Positions 27,514 to 35,529 of a stretch of 64,000 bases of DNA are shown here, piece by piece; position 1 is the first letter of the stretch, and every line of letters begins with the position of its first letter. The notes below the pieces were generated by a model. That model made no database searches, was not told the origin of the DNA, and worked only from the letters and a program-made list of their open reading frames with translations. This stretch comes from Frigidibacter sp. RF13 (GTDB lineage Bacteria; Pseudomonadota; Alphaproteobacteria; Rhodobacterales; Rhodobacteraceae), in the NCBI RefSeq assembly GCF_026626305.1, contig NZ_JAPNUE010000009.1, positions 1 to 64,000 of the forward strand, in the 5' to 3' direction. A program made the translations under genes and the position numbers.

Positions 27514-28590
27514 ATGCTGTTCGCTCTGCCCGATCATGACAGGCTCTATCAGGCGCTCGTGCAACGCGATGCCGCGTTTGACGGGCAAGCCTATGTCGGC
27601 GTCGCGACGACCGGCGTCTTCTGCCGACTGACTTGCCCGGCGCGGAAGCCCCGGCCGGAGAATTGTAGCTTCTTCGGTTCGGTACGCGACTGTCTCGACG
27701 CGGGCTACCGGCCCTGCAAGCGCTGCCATCCGCTTGCGCCAGAGGCCATGGCCGATCCGTCGATCCCGGTGCTGCTGGCCGCGCTGGATGAACGCCCCGA
27801 TCACCGGTTCTCGGAAGCCGATGTCGAGCGGATGGGTTTTGACCCGTCCACCGTCAGGCGCGCCTTCAAGCGCCAGTATGGCATGACCTTCCTCGACATG
27901 GCGCGTCAGCGCCGCTTGCGCGACGGTTTCGTCACCATCTCGGCCGGCGGCAGCGTCATCGACGCCCAGCTTGATGCACGCTTCGAGTCTGCCAGCGGTT
28001 TCCGCGCGGCGTTCGCCGCCCTTCTGGGGCGTGCGCCCGGTCGGCTCGACCCCGATCCCCTGCTCTTCGCAGACTGGATCGCGACGCCGCTCGGCGACAT
28101 GATTTCGATCTGCAGCCGGTCAGAGCTGCATCTTCTGGAATTCATCGAACGCAAGGCGCTCAGGACCGAGCTTGGAAGGCTCGATCGACATGCGAAAGGG
28201 CGCATCGGTCTGGGCAAGACCCCGCCTGGCGCGCAGATCAGGGACGAACTGGCGGATTTCTTCGCCGGACGGTCGGCCGAGTTCCGAACGCCGCTTGCCT
28301 ATCACGGCAGCGGTTTCACGCAACTGGTATGGGATGAGCTCCGCCGCATCCCGCCGGGCGCCGTGTGCAGCTATACCGATATTGCCCGGCGCATCGGCAG
28401 GCCGGAGGCCGTGCGCGCCGTGGCGCGGGCCAATGGCGCGAACCAGCTTGCCGTTGTCGTACCCTGTCACCGGGTGCTTGGTGCCGATGGCGCGCTGACC
28501 GGCTATGGCGGCGGCCTGTGGCGAAAACAGAAACTCATTGAAATCGAAAGGCAATTTACGATGGATGCGAAGAGAGGCGGCGTGGCATGA
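27514..28590 (+). CDS. ada: Bifunctional Ada: DNA-alkylation-responsive activator and O6-methylguanine methyltransferase
   Basis: A 358-residue Ada protein. The N-terminal Zn domain has FCRLTCPARKPRPENCSFF and PCKRCHP, with the phosphotriester-accepting Cys in FCRLTC. An AraC-type HTH region covers about residues 85-165, and the C-terminal MGMT domain carries the acceptor Cys in VVPCHRVLG near residue 324. It repairs methylated DNA and, once methylated, activates repair genes. Its TGA overlaps the start of the PEP-mutase-like gene. An alkB gene lies 33 kb away in this window. Confidence 0.93.
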   Translation: MLFALPDHDRLYQALVQRDAAFDGQAYVGVATTGVFCRLTCPARKPRPENCSFFGSVRDCLDAGYRPCKRCHPLAPEAMADPSIPVLLAALDERPDHRFSEADVERMGFDPSTVRRAFKRQYGMTFLDMARQRRLRDGFVTISAGGSVIDAQLDARFESASGFRAAFAALLGRAPGRLDPDPLLFADWIATPLGDMISICSRSELHLLEFIERKALRTELGRLDRHAKGRIGLGKTPPGAQIRDELADFFAGRSAEFRTPLAYHGSGFTQLVWDELRRIPPGAVCSYTDIARRIGRPEAVRAVARANGANQLAVVVPCHRVLGADGALTGYGGGLWRKQKLIEIERQFTMDAKRGGVA

Positions 28591-29345
28591 GCCAGAAAGA
28601 CAAGGCGATGAGGTTCAGGTCGCTGCACCGCAAGGGGGCGCCGCTTGTCCTTTACAACATCTGGGATGCGGGCAGCGCGAAGGCGCTCGCCGACGCCGGT
28701 GCCACGGCGCTGGCGACCGGCAGCTGGTCGGTCGCGGCGGCGCAGGGGTTTGCCGACGGCGAGGCGATCCCGCTCGATTTCCTCCTGCGGATCGTGGAAC
28801 GGATCGTGCAGGCGGTGGATATTCCGGTCAGCGTCGATTTCGAGGGCGGCTATGCGACCGACCCGGCGGACCTGGCCGAGAATGTGCGCCAGCTGATCCA
28901 GACCGGTGCGATCGGGATCAATTTCGAAGACAGGGTTGTGCGCGGTGAGGGCCTTCATCCGATCGAGGTTCAGGCCGGGCGGATCAGGGCGATCAGAGAG
29001 GCTGCGCGTCAGGCGGATGTGCCGCTTTTCATCAATGCGCGGACCGATCTGTTTCTGAACGCCGACCCGACGGCGCACGAAGGCTGCCTTACCGAAGCCC
29101 TGCAGCGCGAGACAGCCTATGCGGCGGCGGGGGCAGATGGCTTTTTCGTTCCCGGCCTGACCGACCCCGGGCTGGTGCGGGCCATCGTCTCGGCCGCGCG
29201 CCTGCCGGTCAATGTGATGATGAGAGGCACGCTCGACCGGATCGCGATTGCCGCCGAGCTTGGTGCGGGGCGTGCGAGTTACGGGCCGGGGCCGTATCGA
29301 AGTGCGATGGCAGACCTGACAGCGCGTTACCGGGCGCTGACCTGA
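28587..29345 (+). CDS. Isocitrate lyase/PEP mutase-superfamily protein
   Basis: A 252-residue (beta/alpha)8 enzyme of the PEP mutase/isocitrate lyase family. Landmarks are VLYNIWDAGSAKALADAGA, the metal-binding VSVDFEGGY segment near residue 85, IGINFEDRV and FINARTDLFL. These resemble the group that acts on oxaloacetate, phosphonopyruvate or 2-methylisocitrate-like substrates. The KKCGH loop of true isocitrate lyase is absent, so the substrate is open. It overlaps ada by 4 bases, an odd partner for a carbon-carbon lyase. Confidence 0.85.
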   Translation: MSQKDKAMRFRSLHRKGAPLVLYNIWDAGSAKALADAGATALATGSWSVAAAQGFADGEAIPLDFLLRIVERIVQAVDIPVSVDFEGGYATDPADLAENVRQLIQTGAIGINFEDRVVRGEGLHPIEVQAGRIRAIREAARQADVPLFINARTDLFLNADPTAHEGCLTEALQRETAYAAAGADGFFVPGLTDPGLVRAIVSAARLPVNVMMRGTLDRIAIAAELGAGRASYGPGPYRSAMADLTARYRALT

Positions 29346-29397
29346 CACGAGGAGGAGCGCTTGCCGAGCGCGGACGGTGTTACAGCGCTGGCAAGGA

Positions 29398-29424
29398 AAG
29401 GGCGGCTGACGCCGCCCTTCTTCA
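29398..29424. terminator. Bidirectional intrinsic terminator between convergent genes
   Basis: AAGGGCGGC (29398-29406) and GCCGCCCTT (29411-29419) form a perfect 9-bp stem with a TGAC loop, followed by CTTC on the plus strand. A second imperfect stem (TTGCCGAGCGC...GCGCTGGCAA) lies just upstream at about 29362-29395. Confidence 0.75.
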
Positions 29425-29697
29425 GTTCTCGTTGATGTCGTGCTCGATGATCTTCACCCGGTCGCGGGGCAGGCCGAATATTCGGCGCAAGATCAGCCAG
29501 GCGGCAAGCGAGGCGATCGCGAAGACCAGAACCATCGGCGACATCCAGTCGCCGAGGACGCCAAGTGCGATGAGAAGGCCGGTGAGGACCGCGCCGATGG
29601 CGAAGCCGAGGAGCACATAGCCCGAAACCATGACTTCAAGGATTGCCAGCACGCCGCCCGCCGCAACCCAGACCCACCAATGCTGCCAGATTTCCAT
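29422..29697 (-). CDS. Short NfeD-family membrane protein
   Basis: A 91-residue protein with three hydrophobic segments (WVWVAAGGVLAILEVMVSGYVLLGF, continuing LTGLLIALGVLG and MVLVFAIASLAAWLIL). The short form lacks the ClpP-like protease part and a clear C-terminal OB domain. Partnering with a SPFH protein directly upstream (1-base overlap, TGATG) is the standard NfeD-SPFH arrangement. The pair is thought to organise membrane microdomains or control membrane-protein quality. Confidence 0.85.
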   Translation of the reverse strand: MEIWQHWWVWVAAGGVLAILEVMVSGYVLLGFAIGAVLTGLLIALGVLGDWMSPMVLVFAIASLAAWLILRRIFGLPRDRVKIIEHDINEN

Positions 29698-30578
29698 CAG
29701 CCGCGCCCTTTCAGAAGCTTGAACGCATCGCCGAAAGCCTCAAGCGCCGATGCCGGGACGATGACGGTCTGCGAACCTTGCCCGGCGGCAACGGCGGACA
29801 GCGCTTCGACCTGCTTCAGCGCCACCTGATATTGTGCCGCCTCGATGCCGTTTTCCTTGATCGCCTGGGCGACCACGCCGGTTGCATAGGCTTCGGCGTC
29901 CGCCGTGATGCGACGGGCCTTGGCGACCTGCTCGGCCGCGTAAAGTTCGGCATCCGCCGACAGTTCCACCGCGCGTTTCTTGCCCTCGGCCTCGGTCACC
30001 TGCGCGCGCCGCGCGCGTTCGGCGTTGAGCTGCTGCAGCATGGCAGACCGCGTCGCCTCGTCGAGATTGACGTCGAGGATCTCGACCCGCGTCACCTCGA
30101 TCCCCCAGTCATCCACCACCTGCGCCAGCGCGTCGCGGATCTTGGCGATCAGGCTCGAACGGTTCGACTGAACGTGATCGAGGTCCATCGTCCCGATCTC
30201 GGCCCGGACGATGCCTGCGACGGTGGTCGCGATGGCCGCGTCGACATCGCGGATGCGGTATACGGTCTTTTCCGGCTCGGTGATCCGGTAGAAAACGCTG
30301 GTATCGACCGTCACCAGCACGTTGTCTGCAGTGATTGCATCTTGCTTGTGTGTCGGCAGCTGGCGTTCAAGGACCGAGATCTTGTGGCGCACCCGGTCGA
30401 GGAAGGGGATGATGAAGTTGATCCCCGGCCCCAGCACGGCGCGCAGCCGCCCGAACCGTTCGACCACGTGCTTTTCCGACTGCGGCACGATGCGCACGCC
30501 AAGCCAGATGCAGAGCAGTATGAAAAGCGCCAGCACCAGAAAAACGGCGCTGCCACCGGTAAATTCGTTCCCGTTCAT
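29697..30578 (-). CDS. SPFH/Band 7 membrane protein (QmcA/HflC-like)
   Basis: A 293-residue protein with an N-terminal transmembrane anchor (VFLVLALFILLCIWLGV), an SPFH domain starting at VRIVPQSEKHVVERFGR and extending to about residue 190, and a C-terminal Ala/Glu/Lys coiled coil (KKRAVELSADAELYAAEQVA). It belongs to the stomatin/QmcA group, which forms large oligomeric rings on the membrane and can modulate FtsH-type proteases. It is the first gene of a two-gene unit with the short NfeD protein. Confidence 0.9.
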   Translation of the reverse strand: MNGNEFTGGSAVFLVLALFILLCIWLGVRIVPQSEKHVVERFGRLRAVLGPGINFIIPFLDRVRHKISVLERQLPTHKQDAITADNVLVTVDTSVFYRITEPEKTVYRIRDVDAAIATTVAGIVRAEIGTMDLDHVQSNRSSLIAKIRDALAQVVDDWGIEVTRVEILDVNLDEATRSAMLQQLNAERARRAQVTEAEGKKRAVELSADAELYAAEQVAKARRITADAEAYATGVVAQAIKENGIEAAQYQVALKQVEALSAVAAGQGSQTVIVPASALEAFGDAFKLLKGRG

Positions 30579-30885
30579 GGGTCCCTCCCATTTGCTTTTT
30601 CCCTAAATGGTCGGATTGCAACCCGCGCGCAAGTGGGTTCGGGCAGGTTCCCGCCTCTTTGCCCGCGCGCCGATTTGCGGCGAAAATGCGACGCCTGCCC
30701 ATTCTGGCGGTATCGTTCCTCCACCCGTTATGCGCGAAATCCCGTAAAGAATCGCAGATTTTGATCAAATTGCGCGAGATGTGGGAATATGATCAAAATC
30801 GCCGCACTGTCGCCCGATTCCGACGTACACTTGCCGATGCCGCTACGTAACGCGGGACGCGAAGTAGCCAAACGGGACGGAGCAG
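30579..30885. promoter_or_regulatory. Divergent intergenic region with an 11-bp inverted repeat
   Basis: These 307 bases separate the SPFH gene and the LysM/solute-binding gene and hold no convincing ORF. GATTTTGATCA (30757-30767) and TGATCAAAATC (30790-30800) are perfect reverse complements 22 bases apart, and each contains the palindrome TGATCA. They lie 86-129 bases upstream of the plus-strand start, a plausible operator position. The half-sites resemble, but do not match, the FNR box TTGAT-N4-ATCAA. Confidence 0.55.
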
Positions 30886-31992
30886 ATGATAGCAAAAACA
30901 TTTCAAGGATCATGCCGCAGCCTGCTGATCCTCGCCGCCTGGGGCGCGCTGGCTTCTCATGCCTTCGCACAGGAGGCTTGTAGCACCTATGTCGTGAAAG
31001 AAGGCGATACGCTCGGTTCCATCTCGATGTCGGCTTTTGGCAGGCTCGACTATCAGGCGATCTTCAACGCCAATACGGAAGCGCTGCGCGCGAACCCGAA
31101 TGCGCTTTCCGCCGGGATGGAGCTTGCGATCCCCTGCGGCGACGGGCGGCGGACGGCGGCCGATGCGGTGGCCGAGATCGATGCCAGCGCTTCGAAAGTT
31201 GGCTCGGTGTCCAGCGATACCCAAGGCAAGTATCGCGCCAAGGTCCGGTTCGTCACCGGCGGCGACTGGTATCCGTTCGCAGACGAGGGGCTTTCGGGCG
31301 GCGGTTTCCTGATCCGGCTTGTCTCGACTGCGATGCAGCGCGCAGGCAACGACCAGCAGTTCTCGATCGAGTGGGTGGACGACTGGGATTCACACCTGAC
31401 GACCTTGCTGCCGCTCGGCGCTTTCGATGCCTCGGTCGCCTGGTATCAGCCGGACTGCGCCTCACTCGACACCGTGTCGGAGATGACGCGCGATCTGTGC
31501 CTGAATTACGATTTCTCGGAATCGCTCTATGATGCGGTCTTCGGCTTCTTTACGAAAAAGGGCAACGCTTACGAGAACGCCAAGACCTTCGCCGACCTCA
31601 AGGGCGCGCGCATCTGCAGGCCCGAGGGCTATTCCTTCCACGATCTTGACGCACAAGGGCTGATGGAGCCGGTTGTGACCATCTCGGTCCCTGACTACAT
31701 GGACGCTTGCGTCAAGGGCATCATGTCGGGCGAGTACGACATATTCTCGGTAGAATCTCAGGCCGCCTATCCGGCACTGAAGGCGGAAGGCGCCGAGGCG
31801 GATATCGTCGAGAACCCCAGGATATCCTCGATCCAGGCGATCGCCGTGATGACCTACAAGTCGAACCCCAATTCCAGGCAGTACCTGACCTATCTGAACC
31901 GCGGCCTGAACGAGATGCGCGACAGCGGCGAATGGTACGACATCATTTCCAGCTCGCTGCAGGAAGCCAACGAGAAACTGGCCTCCCAGTAA
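30886..31992 (+). CDS. Periplasmic fusion of a LysM domain and a solute-binding (SBP_bac_3) domain
   Basis: A 368-residue exported protein with a signal peptide (residues about 1-28, ending ASHAFA). Residues about 33-82 form a LysM domain (YVVKEGDTLGSISMSAFG), which binds N-acetylglucosamine polymers such as peptidoglycan. The remainder (about 110-365) is a type II periplasmic binding-protein fold with VRFVTGGDWYPFADEG at its start. This would tether a ligand sensor to the cell wall. No transporter permease genes adjoin it, so a sensory or scavenging role is possible. GGACGGAG precedes the ATG. Confidence 0.85.
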   Translation: MIAKTFQGSCRSLLILAAWGALASHAFAQEACSTYVVKEGDTLGSISMSAFGRLDYQAIFNANTEALRANPNALSAGMELAIPCGDGRRTAADAVAEIDASASKVGSVSSDTQGKYRAKVRFVTGGDWYPFADEGLSGGGFLIRLVSTAMQRAGNDQQFSIEWVDDWDSHLTTLLPLGAFDASVAWYQPDCASLDTVSEMTRDLCLNYDFSESLYDAVFGFFTKKGNAYENAKTFADLKGARICRPEGYSFHDLDAQGLMEPVVTISVPDYMDACVKGIMSGEYDIFSVESQAAYPALKAEGAEADIVENPRISSIQAIAVMTYKSNPNSRQYLTYLNRGLNEMRDSGEWYDIISSSLQEANEKLASQ

Positions 31993-32086
31993 GTGGCCGC
32001 CGCCGCGTCGCGCAGGTCGTGGGAACGCCTCAACTTGGAAGCGGTGGGGCGTTTTCGTCTGCGCGCGGGCGCCCTATACTCGCGCC

Positions 32087-33340
32087 ATGCCCGCCCTGTG
32101 CCGCGACTGTTTCCATAGGTTCGAAACCGGCAGCCGCTGCCCCGCCTGCCGGTCGCCGCGCATTCTCGCGCACCCGGAGTTATTCGAGCTGTCCATCGCG
32201 CATATGGATTGCGACGCCTTCTATGCCTCAGTCGAAAAACGCGACCGGCCGGAACTGCGCGACAAGCCGGTGATCGTGGGCGGCGCGAAGCGCGGCGTCG
32301 TTTCCACCTGCTGCTACCTCGCCCGCATCAAGGGCGTGCGGTCCGCCATGCCGATGTTTCAGGCGCTGAAGCTCTGCCCCGAAGCGGTGGTGATCAAGCC
32401 ACGCGGCGGTCACTATGCCGCCGTCTCGAAGGAGATCCGGGCGCTGATGGAGGCGCTGACACCGCAGATAGAACCCCTGTCGCTTGATGAGGCCTTCCTC
32501 GACCTGACCGGTACGGCGCGGCTCCACAAGGCGCCGCCCGCCGTGCTTCTCTGCCGTCTGCTGAAGCGGATGGAGGAGGAGCTGGGCCTTACCGGCTCCG
32601 TCGGGCTGTCGCACAACAAGTTTCTGGCGAAAGTCGCTTCCGACCTCGACAAACCGCGCGGTTTTTCGGTGATCGGGCGGGCCGATACAACGGCCTTCCT
32701 GAGGGGCAAGCCGGTGCGGATGATCTGGGGCGTGGGCGCGGCATCGCAGGCGATGCTGGAACAGGCGGGGATACGAACCTTCGACGATCTCCTGAGGTGG
32801 GACCGGAAGGACCTGGGTCAGAAATTCGGCTCGATCGGCGACCGGCTTTGGCACCTCGCACGCGGAGAGGATCACCGTCGGGTGAACCCGCATGAACCGA
32901 TGAAGTCGATTTCTGCCGAGACGACCTTCGATGAGGATACGTCTGACCGCGATCTGCTCGACGGCCATATCTGGCGGCTGTCCGAGCGCGTCACGGATCG
33001 GGCGAAGGCCAAAGATCTTGCGGGCGTTACCGTCACGCTGAAGCTCAGGCGCACGAATTTCACGCTTCTGACCCGCAGCCACAAACTGCATGAGCCGACC
33101 CAAACCGCTGACCGGCTGTATCGCGCGGCGGCGGAACTGATGGCGACCGTGAAGGAGCCTGGACCTTTCCGACTTATCGGCGTTGGCCTGTCGGACATCA
33201 GGCCGGGGCGCGAGGCGGACCTATCAGGCGACCTGCTCGACCCCGAGGCCGTGCGGCGTGTGGGTGCCGAGCGCGCCGCCGACCGCATCCGCGCGAAGTT
33301 CGGCAAGGATGCGATCGTGAAGGGCCGCGCGCTTCGATAG
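32087..33340 (+). CDS. dinB: DNA polymerase IV (Y family) with an N-terminal zinc-ribbon-like extension
   Basis: A 417-residue translesion polymerase. After an N-terminal segment with two Cys pairs (LCRDCFHRF and RCPACRS, residues about 4-21), the palm begins at IAHMDCDAFYASVEKRD with the first catalytic Asp. The second catalytic site is LSLDEAFLDLTG near residue 128. The Y-family helix-hairpin-helix (WGVGAASQAMLEQAGI) and a little-finger domain follow. The Cys pairs are not part of E. coli DinB. No clear beta-clamp motif was picked out at the extreme C-terminus. Confidence 0.92.
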   Translation: MPALCRDCFHRFETGSRCPACRSPRILAHPELFELSIAHMDCDAFYASVEKRDRPELRDKPVIVGGAKRGVVSTCCYLARIKGVRSAMPMFQALKLCPEAVVIKPRGGHYAAVSKEIRALMEALTPQIEPLSLDEAFLDLTGTARLHKAPPAVLLCRLLKRMEEELGLTGSVGLSHNKFLAKVASDLDKPRGFSVIGRADTTAFLRGKPVRMIWGVGAASQAMLEQAGIRTFDDLLRWDRKDLGQKFGSIGDRLWHLARGEDHRRVNPHEPMKSISAETTFDEDTSDRDLLDGHIWRLSERVTDRAKAKDLAGVTVTLKLRRTNFTLLTRSHKLHEPTQTADRLYRAAAELMATVKEPGPFRLIGVGLSDIRPGREADLSGDLLDPEAVRRVGAERAADRIRAKFGKDAIVKGRALR

Positions 33341-33351
33341 CACCAGTTTCC

Positions 33352-33400
33352 CGGCGGCCTCCTCGAGCACTTCGTGCACGCGTCGGAGCCGCAGATCCTG
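33352..33400. repeat. Possible family A palindromic element, degenerate
   Basis: GGCCTCCTCGAGCACTTCGTGCACGCGTCGGAGCC contains a GTGCAC-type hairpin (GAGCACTTCGTGCAC) resembling the hairpin half of the copies at 9.93 and 18.58 kb, without the second half. It lies between convergent dinB and the N-formylglutamate amidohydrolase-like gene. Confidence 0.35.
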
Positions 33401-33402
33401 CC

Positions 33403-34278
33403 TCACTCCGCTGCAAGCTTCTGCGCTTCGCCGCCAATCGCGGCGATATCGCCGAGGACGCGTTGCAGCCGCGCCTTGAAATGGGCGAATTCGCCGTGCG
33501 GGGTGATCGTGCGCTCATCCATGTAAAGCCTGCGGTCGATCTCGATCTGCAGGGCGTGCTGGCCGATGCCGGGGCGGCCGTAGGTCTGCACGATATAGGC
33601 GCCGGCGAAGGGCGCGTTGCGGGCGACGGTGAAGCCCTGGGCGCGGAAGGCCTCCTCGACCGCATCGGTGATGTCGCCGGCCGCCGAGGCGCCATAGCGG
33701 TCGCCGATCACGATCTCGGGCCGGTGGCCGGGCCGGTGGGCCAGCGTCTCCATCGCCTCATGCGGCATCGAATGGACATCGACAAGGATGGCCTGGCCGA
33801 AAAGCGCCCGCGATTCGGACAGAAGCGCGCGCAGCCGGTCGTGATAGGGATGCCAGTAGGTCTGGATGCGCTCGCGCGCCTCAGACATCGGGATCTTGCC
33901 GCGATAGATCGCACGCCCGCCCGACACGACGCGGGGGATGACCCCGAGCCCGGAGGCGATTCGCGGATTGTGGGCGAAAGAGAGCGCGCTTTCGACCACT
34001 GCCGGGTCAAGTTCATCGGCGCCGCGGTTGAGGTCCAGATAGGCACGGGGCGCCATGCCTGTCAGCAAAGGCGCGCCGAGTTCTGTCACGCCGCCAAGCA
34101 GCAGATCGACAAAGGCATCTTCGGACGAACGGATCGCGCGCTGATCCAGAACCGAGGCCGTGAGAAACGCCTCCGGATAGGCGCGGCCGGAATGGGGCGA
34201 GGCGAAAACCACGCTGGTCCGGCGGTCTTCCGGCAGGTGAAGTTCATAGGCAATCGTTGGTGCGGGCACGCGTGTCAT
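33403..34278 (-). CDS. N-formylglutamate amidohydrolase family protein (HutG-like)
   Basis: A 291-residue protein of the FGase (N-formylglutamate deformylase) family. FASPHSGRAYPEAF near residue 26 supplies the metal-binding His, SSEDAFVDLLL follows, and LVDVHSMPHE near residue 165 is the second catalytic block. LQIEIDRRLYMDE near 250 completes the site. Family members hydrolyse N-formyl-glutamate in histidine degradation, but no hut genes are nearby, so the substrate may differ. It is divergent from tRNA-Val. Confidence 0.85.
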   Translation of the reverse strand: MTRVPAPTIAYELHLPEDRRTSVVFASPHSGRAYPEAFLTASVLDQRAIRSSEDAFVDLLLGGVTELGAPLLTGMAPRAYLDLNRGADELDPAVVESALSFAHNPRIASGLGVIPRVVSGGRAIYRGKIPMSEARERIQTYWHPYHDRLRALLSESRALFGQAILVDVHSMPHEAMETLAHRPGHRPEIVIGDRYGASAAGDITDAVEEAFRAQGFTVARNAPFAGAYIVQTYGRPGIGQHALQIEIDRRLYMDERTITPHGEFAHFKARLQRVLGDIAAIGGEAQKLAAE

Positions 34279-34411
34279 GAGTCAACCATAGCGCCAAAAA
34301 CTTAAGCGCCAAACCCTCTTGCAAGCCCGGACGAGACTTTATATAGACCCCGGGACCGACGCGGTTCCGCCCGCGTCCTTATTGTTTGGAATGGGCGGAA
34401 TTGTTGACGGC

Positions 34412-34486
<75 letters not shown>

Positions 34487-34544
34487 TTCACCGCCCTTCG
34501 GGGCAAGTCATGCAGCGCCGACTTGGCCTGCGAAGGAGAGAACG

Positions 34545-34670
34545 ATGAAGGTTGCGAACTCGCTCCGCTCGCTCAAGACGCGTCACCGCGATTGCCAGAT
34601 CGTGCGCCGCAAGGGCCGGGTCTATGTGATCAACAAGACGCAGAAGCGCTACAAGGCCCGTCAGGGCTGA
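34545..34670 (+). CDS. rpmJ: 50S ribosomal protein bL36
   Basis: A 41-residue basic protein ([20 protein letters not shown], then [18 protein letters not shown] and RQG). It is the zinc-less variant of bL36: only one Cys is present and the C-terminal Cys-x4-His knuckle is missing, as in the C-minus form found in many alphaproteobacteria. AAGGAGAGAACG directly precedes the ATG, and a strong terminator follows. It lies 58 bases after tRNA-Val. Confidence 0.96.
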   Translation: MKVANSLRSLKTRHRDCQIVRRKGRVYVINKTQKRYKARQG

Positions 34671-34696
34671 GCGTTTCAAGCGCGAGGAATTCAAAG

Positions 34697-34726
34697 GCCG
34701 CCCGTGGGACACCCGGGCGGCTTTTT
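34697..34726 (+). terminator. Intrinsic terminator after rpmJ
   Basis: GCCGCCCG (34697-34704) pairs with CGGGCGGC (34714-34721), followed by five T (34722-34726). It starts 26 bases after the rpmJ stop. Confidence 0.9.
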
Positions 34727-34745
34727 CGTATCTGGTACGCTTTCG

Positions 34746-35402
34746 TCAGCGAAACGGACAGGGCGCGGAAAAGGTGATGCCCTTTCCGGTCTCGGGATGG
34801 CGGAAGCGCAGAGATTCGGCGTGAAGCATCAGGCGTGGGAAGTCGCGCGCCGCGCCCTCGGCATAGAGCGGATCGCCAAGGATCGGATGGCCGAGCGCCT
34901 GCATATGAACACGCAGCTGATGGCTGCGGCCAGTCAGCGGATAGAGCCTCACCCGCGTCGTGCCGTCCGGATCATGACCAAGGACGCGCCAGTCGGTCTG
35001 GGCAGGCTTGCCGGTCTCGTGGTTCACATGCTGGCGCGGCCGGTTCGGCCAGTCGACGATCAGGGGCAGGTCGACGCGCCCTTCCTTGGGGTCGAGATGC
35101 CCCCAGAGGCGCGCGCGATAGACCTTCTTGGTCTGCCGCCCTTCGAACTGCGCACCAAGTTCGCGCTGCGCATGCCGGGTCAGGGCGAAGACCATCACGC
35201 CTGATGTATCCAGATCGAGCCGGTGAACGAGCAGCGCCTCTGGGTAGAGCTTCAGCACCCGCGCGATCGTGCAATCGGTCAGATGCTCGCCCTTGCCGGG
35301 AACAGAGAGCAGGCCCGCGGGCTTGTCGACGAGAAGGACGGCGTGATCGGCATGGATCACACGGACAGGCTCGTCGGGCGGGGCGTAGGTGAAGTCGGAC
35401 AT
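34746..35402 (-). CDS. rluA: RluA-family pseudouridine synthase
   Basis: A 218-residue pseudouridine synthase. The catalytic Asp lies in LVHRLDLDTSGVMVFA near residue 57, VLLVDKPAGLLSVPGKG is the family's second motif, and LTGRSHQLRVHMQALGHPIL is the third. The short length without an S4 domain matches RluA (23S rRNA U746 and tRNA U32) rather than RluC/RluD. The start at 35402 (MSDFTYAPPDEP) is preferred; the longer frame upstream lacks family similarity. Confidence 0.88.
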   Translation of the reverse strand: MSDFTYAPPDEPVRVIHADHAVLLVDKPAGLLSVPGKGEHLTDCTIARVLKLYPEALLVHRLDLDTSGVMVFALTRHAQRELGAQFEGRQTKKVYRARLWGHLDPKEGRVDLPLIVDWPNRPRQHVNHETGKPAQTDWRVLGHDPDGTTRVRLYPLTGRSHQLRVHMQALGHPILGDPLYAEGAARDFPRLMLHAESLRFRHPETGKGITFSAPCPFR

Positions 35403-35529
35403 GGACGCGGCCTTAGCACGCACAAAAGCTGCCGCAAACAGCGCATCTTGTCGTGTTTCCCCCTGTCCTGGGCGGAAGGCTGGGTCAAGCTGGACGAAGC
35501 CTGTCGCCTGAGCTGAAGGAATACCATCC

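Noticed and set aside
30757..30800. FNR/Anr box
   Set aside because: The half-sites TTGAT and ATCAA abut instead of being separated by four bases, so they do not match the FNR consensus.
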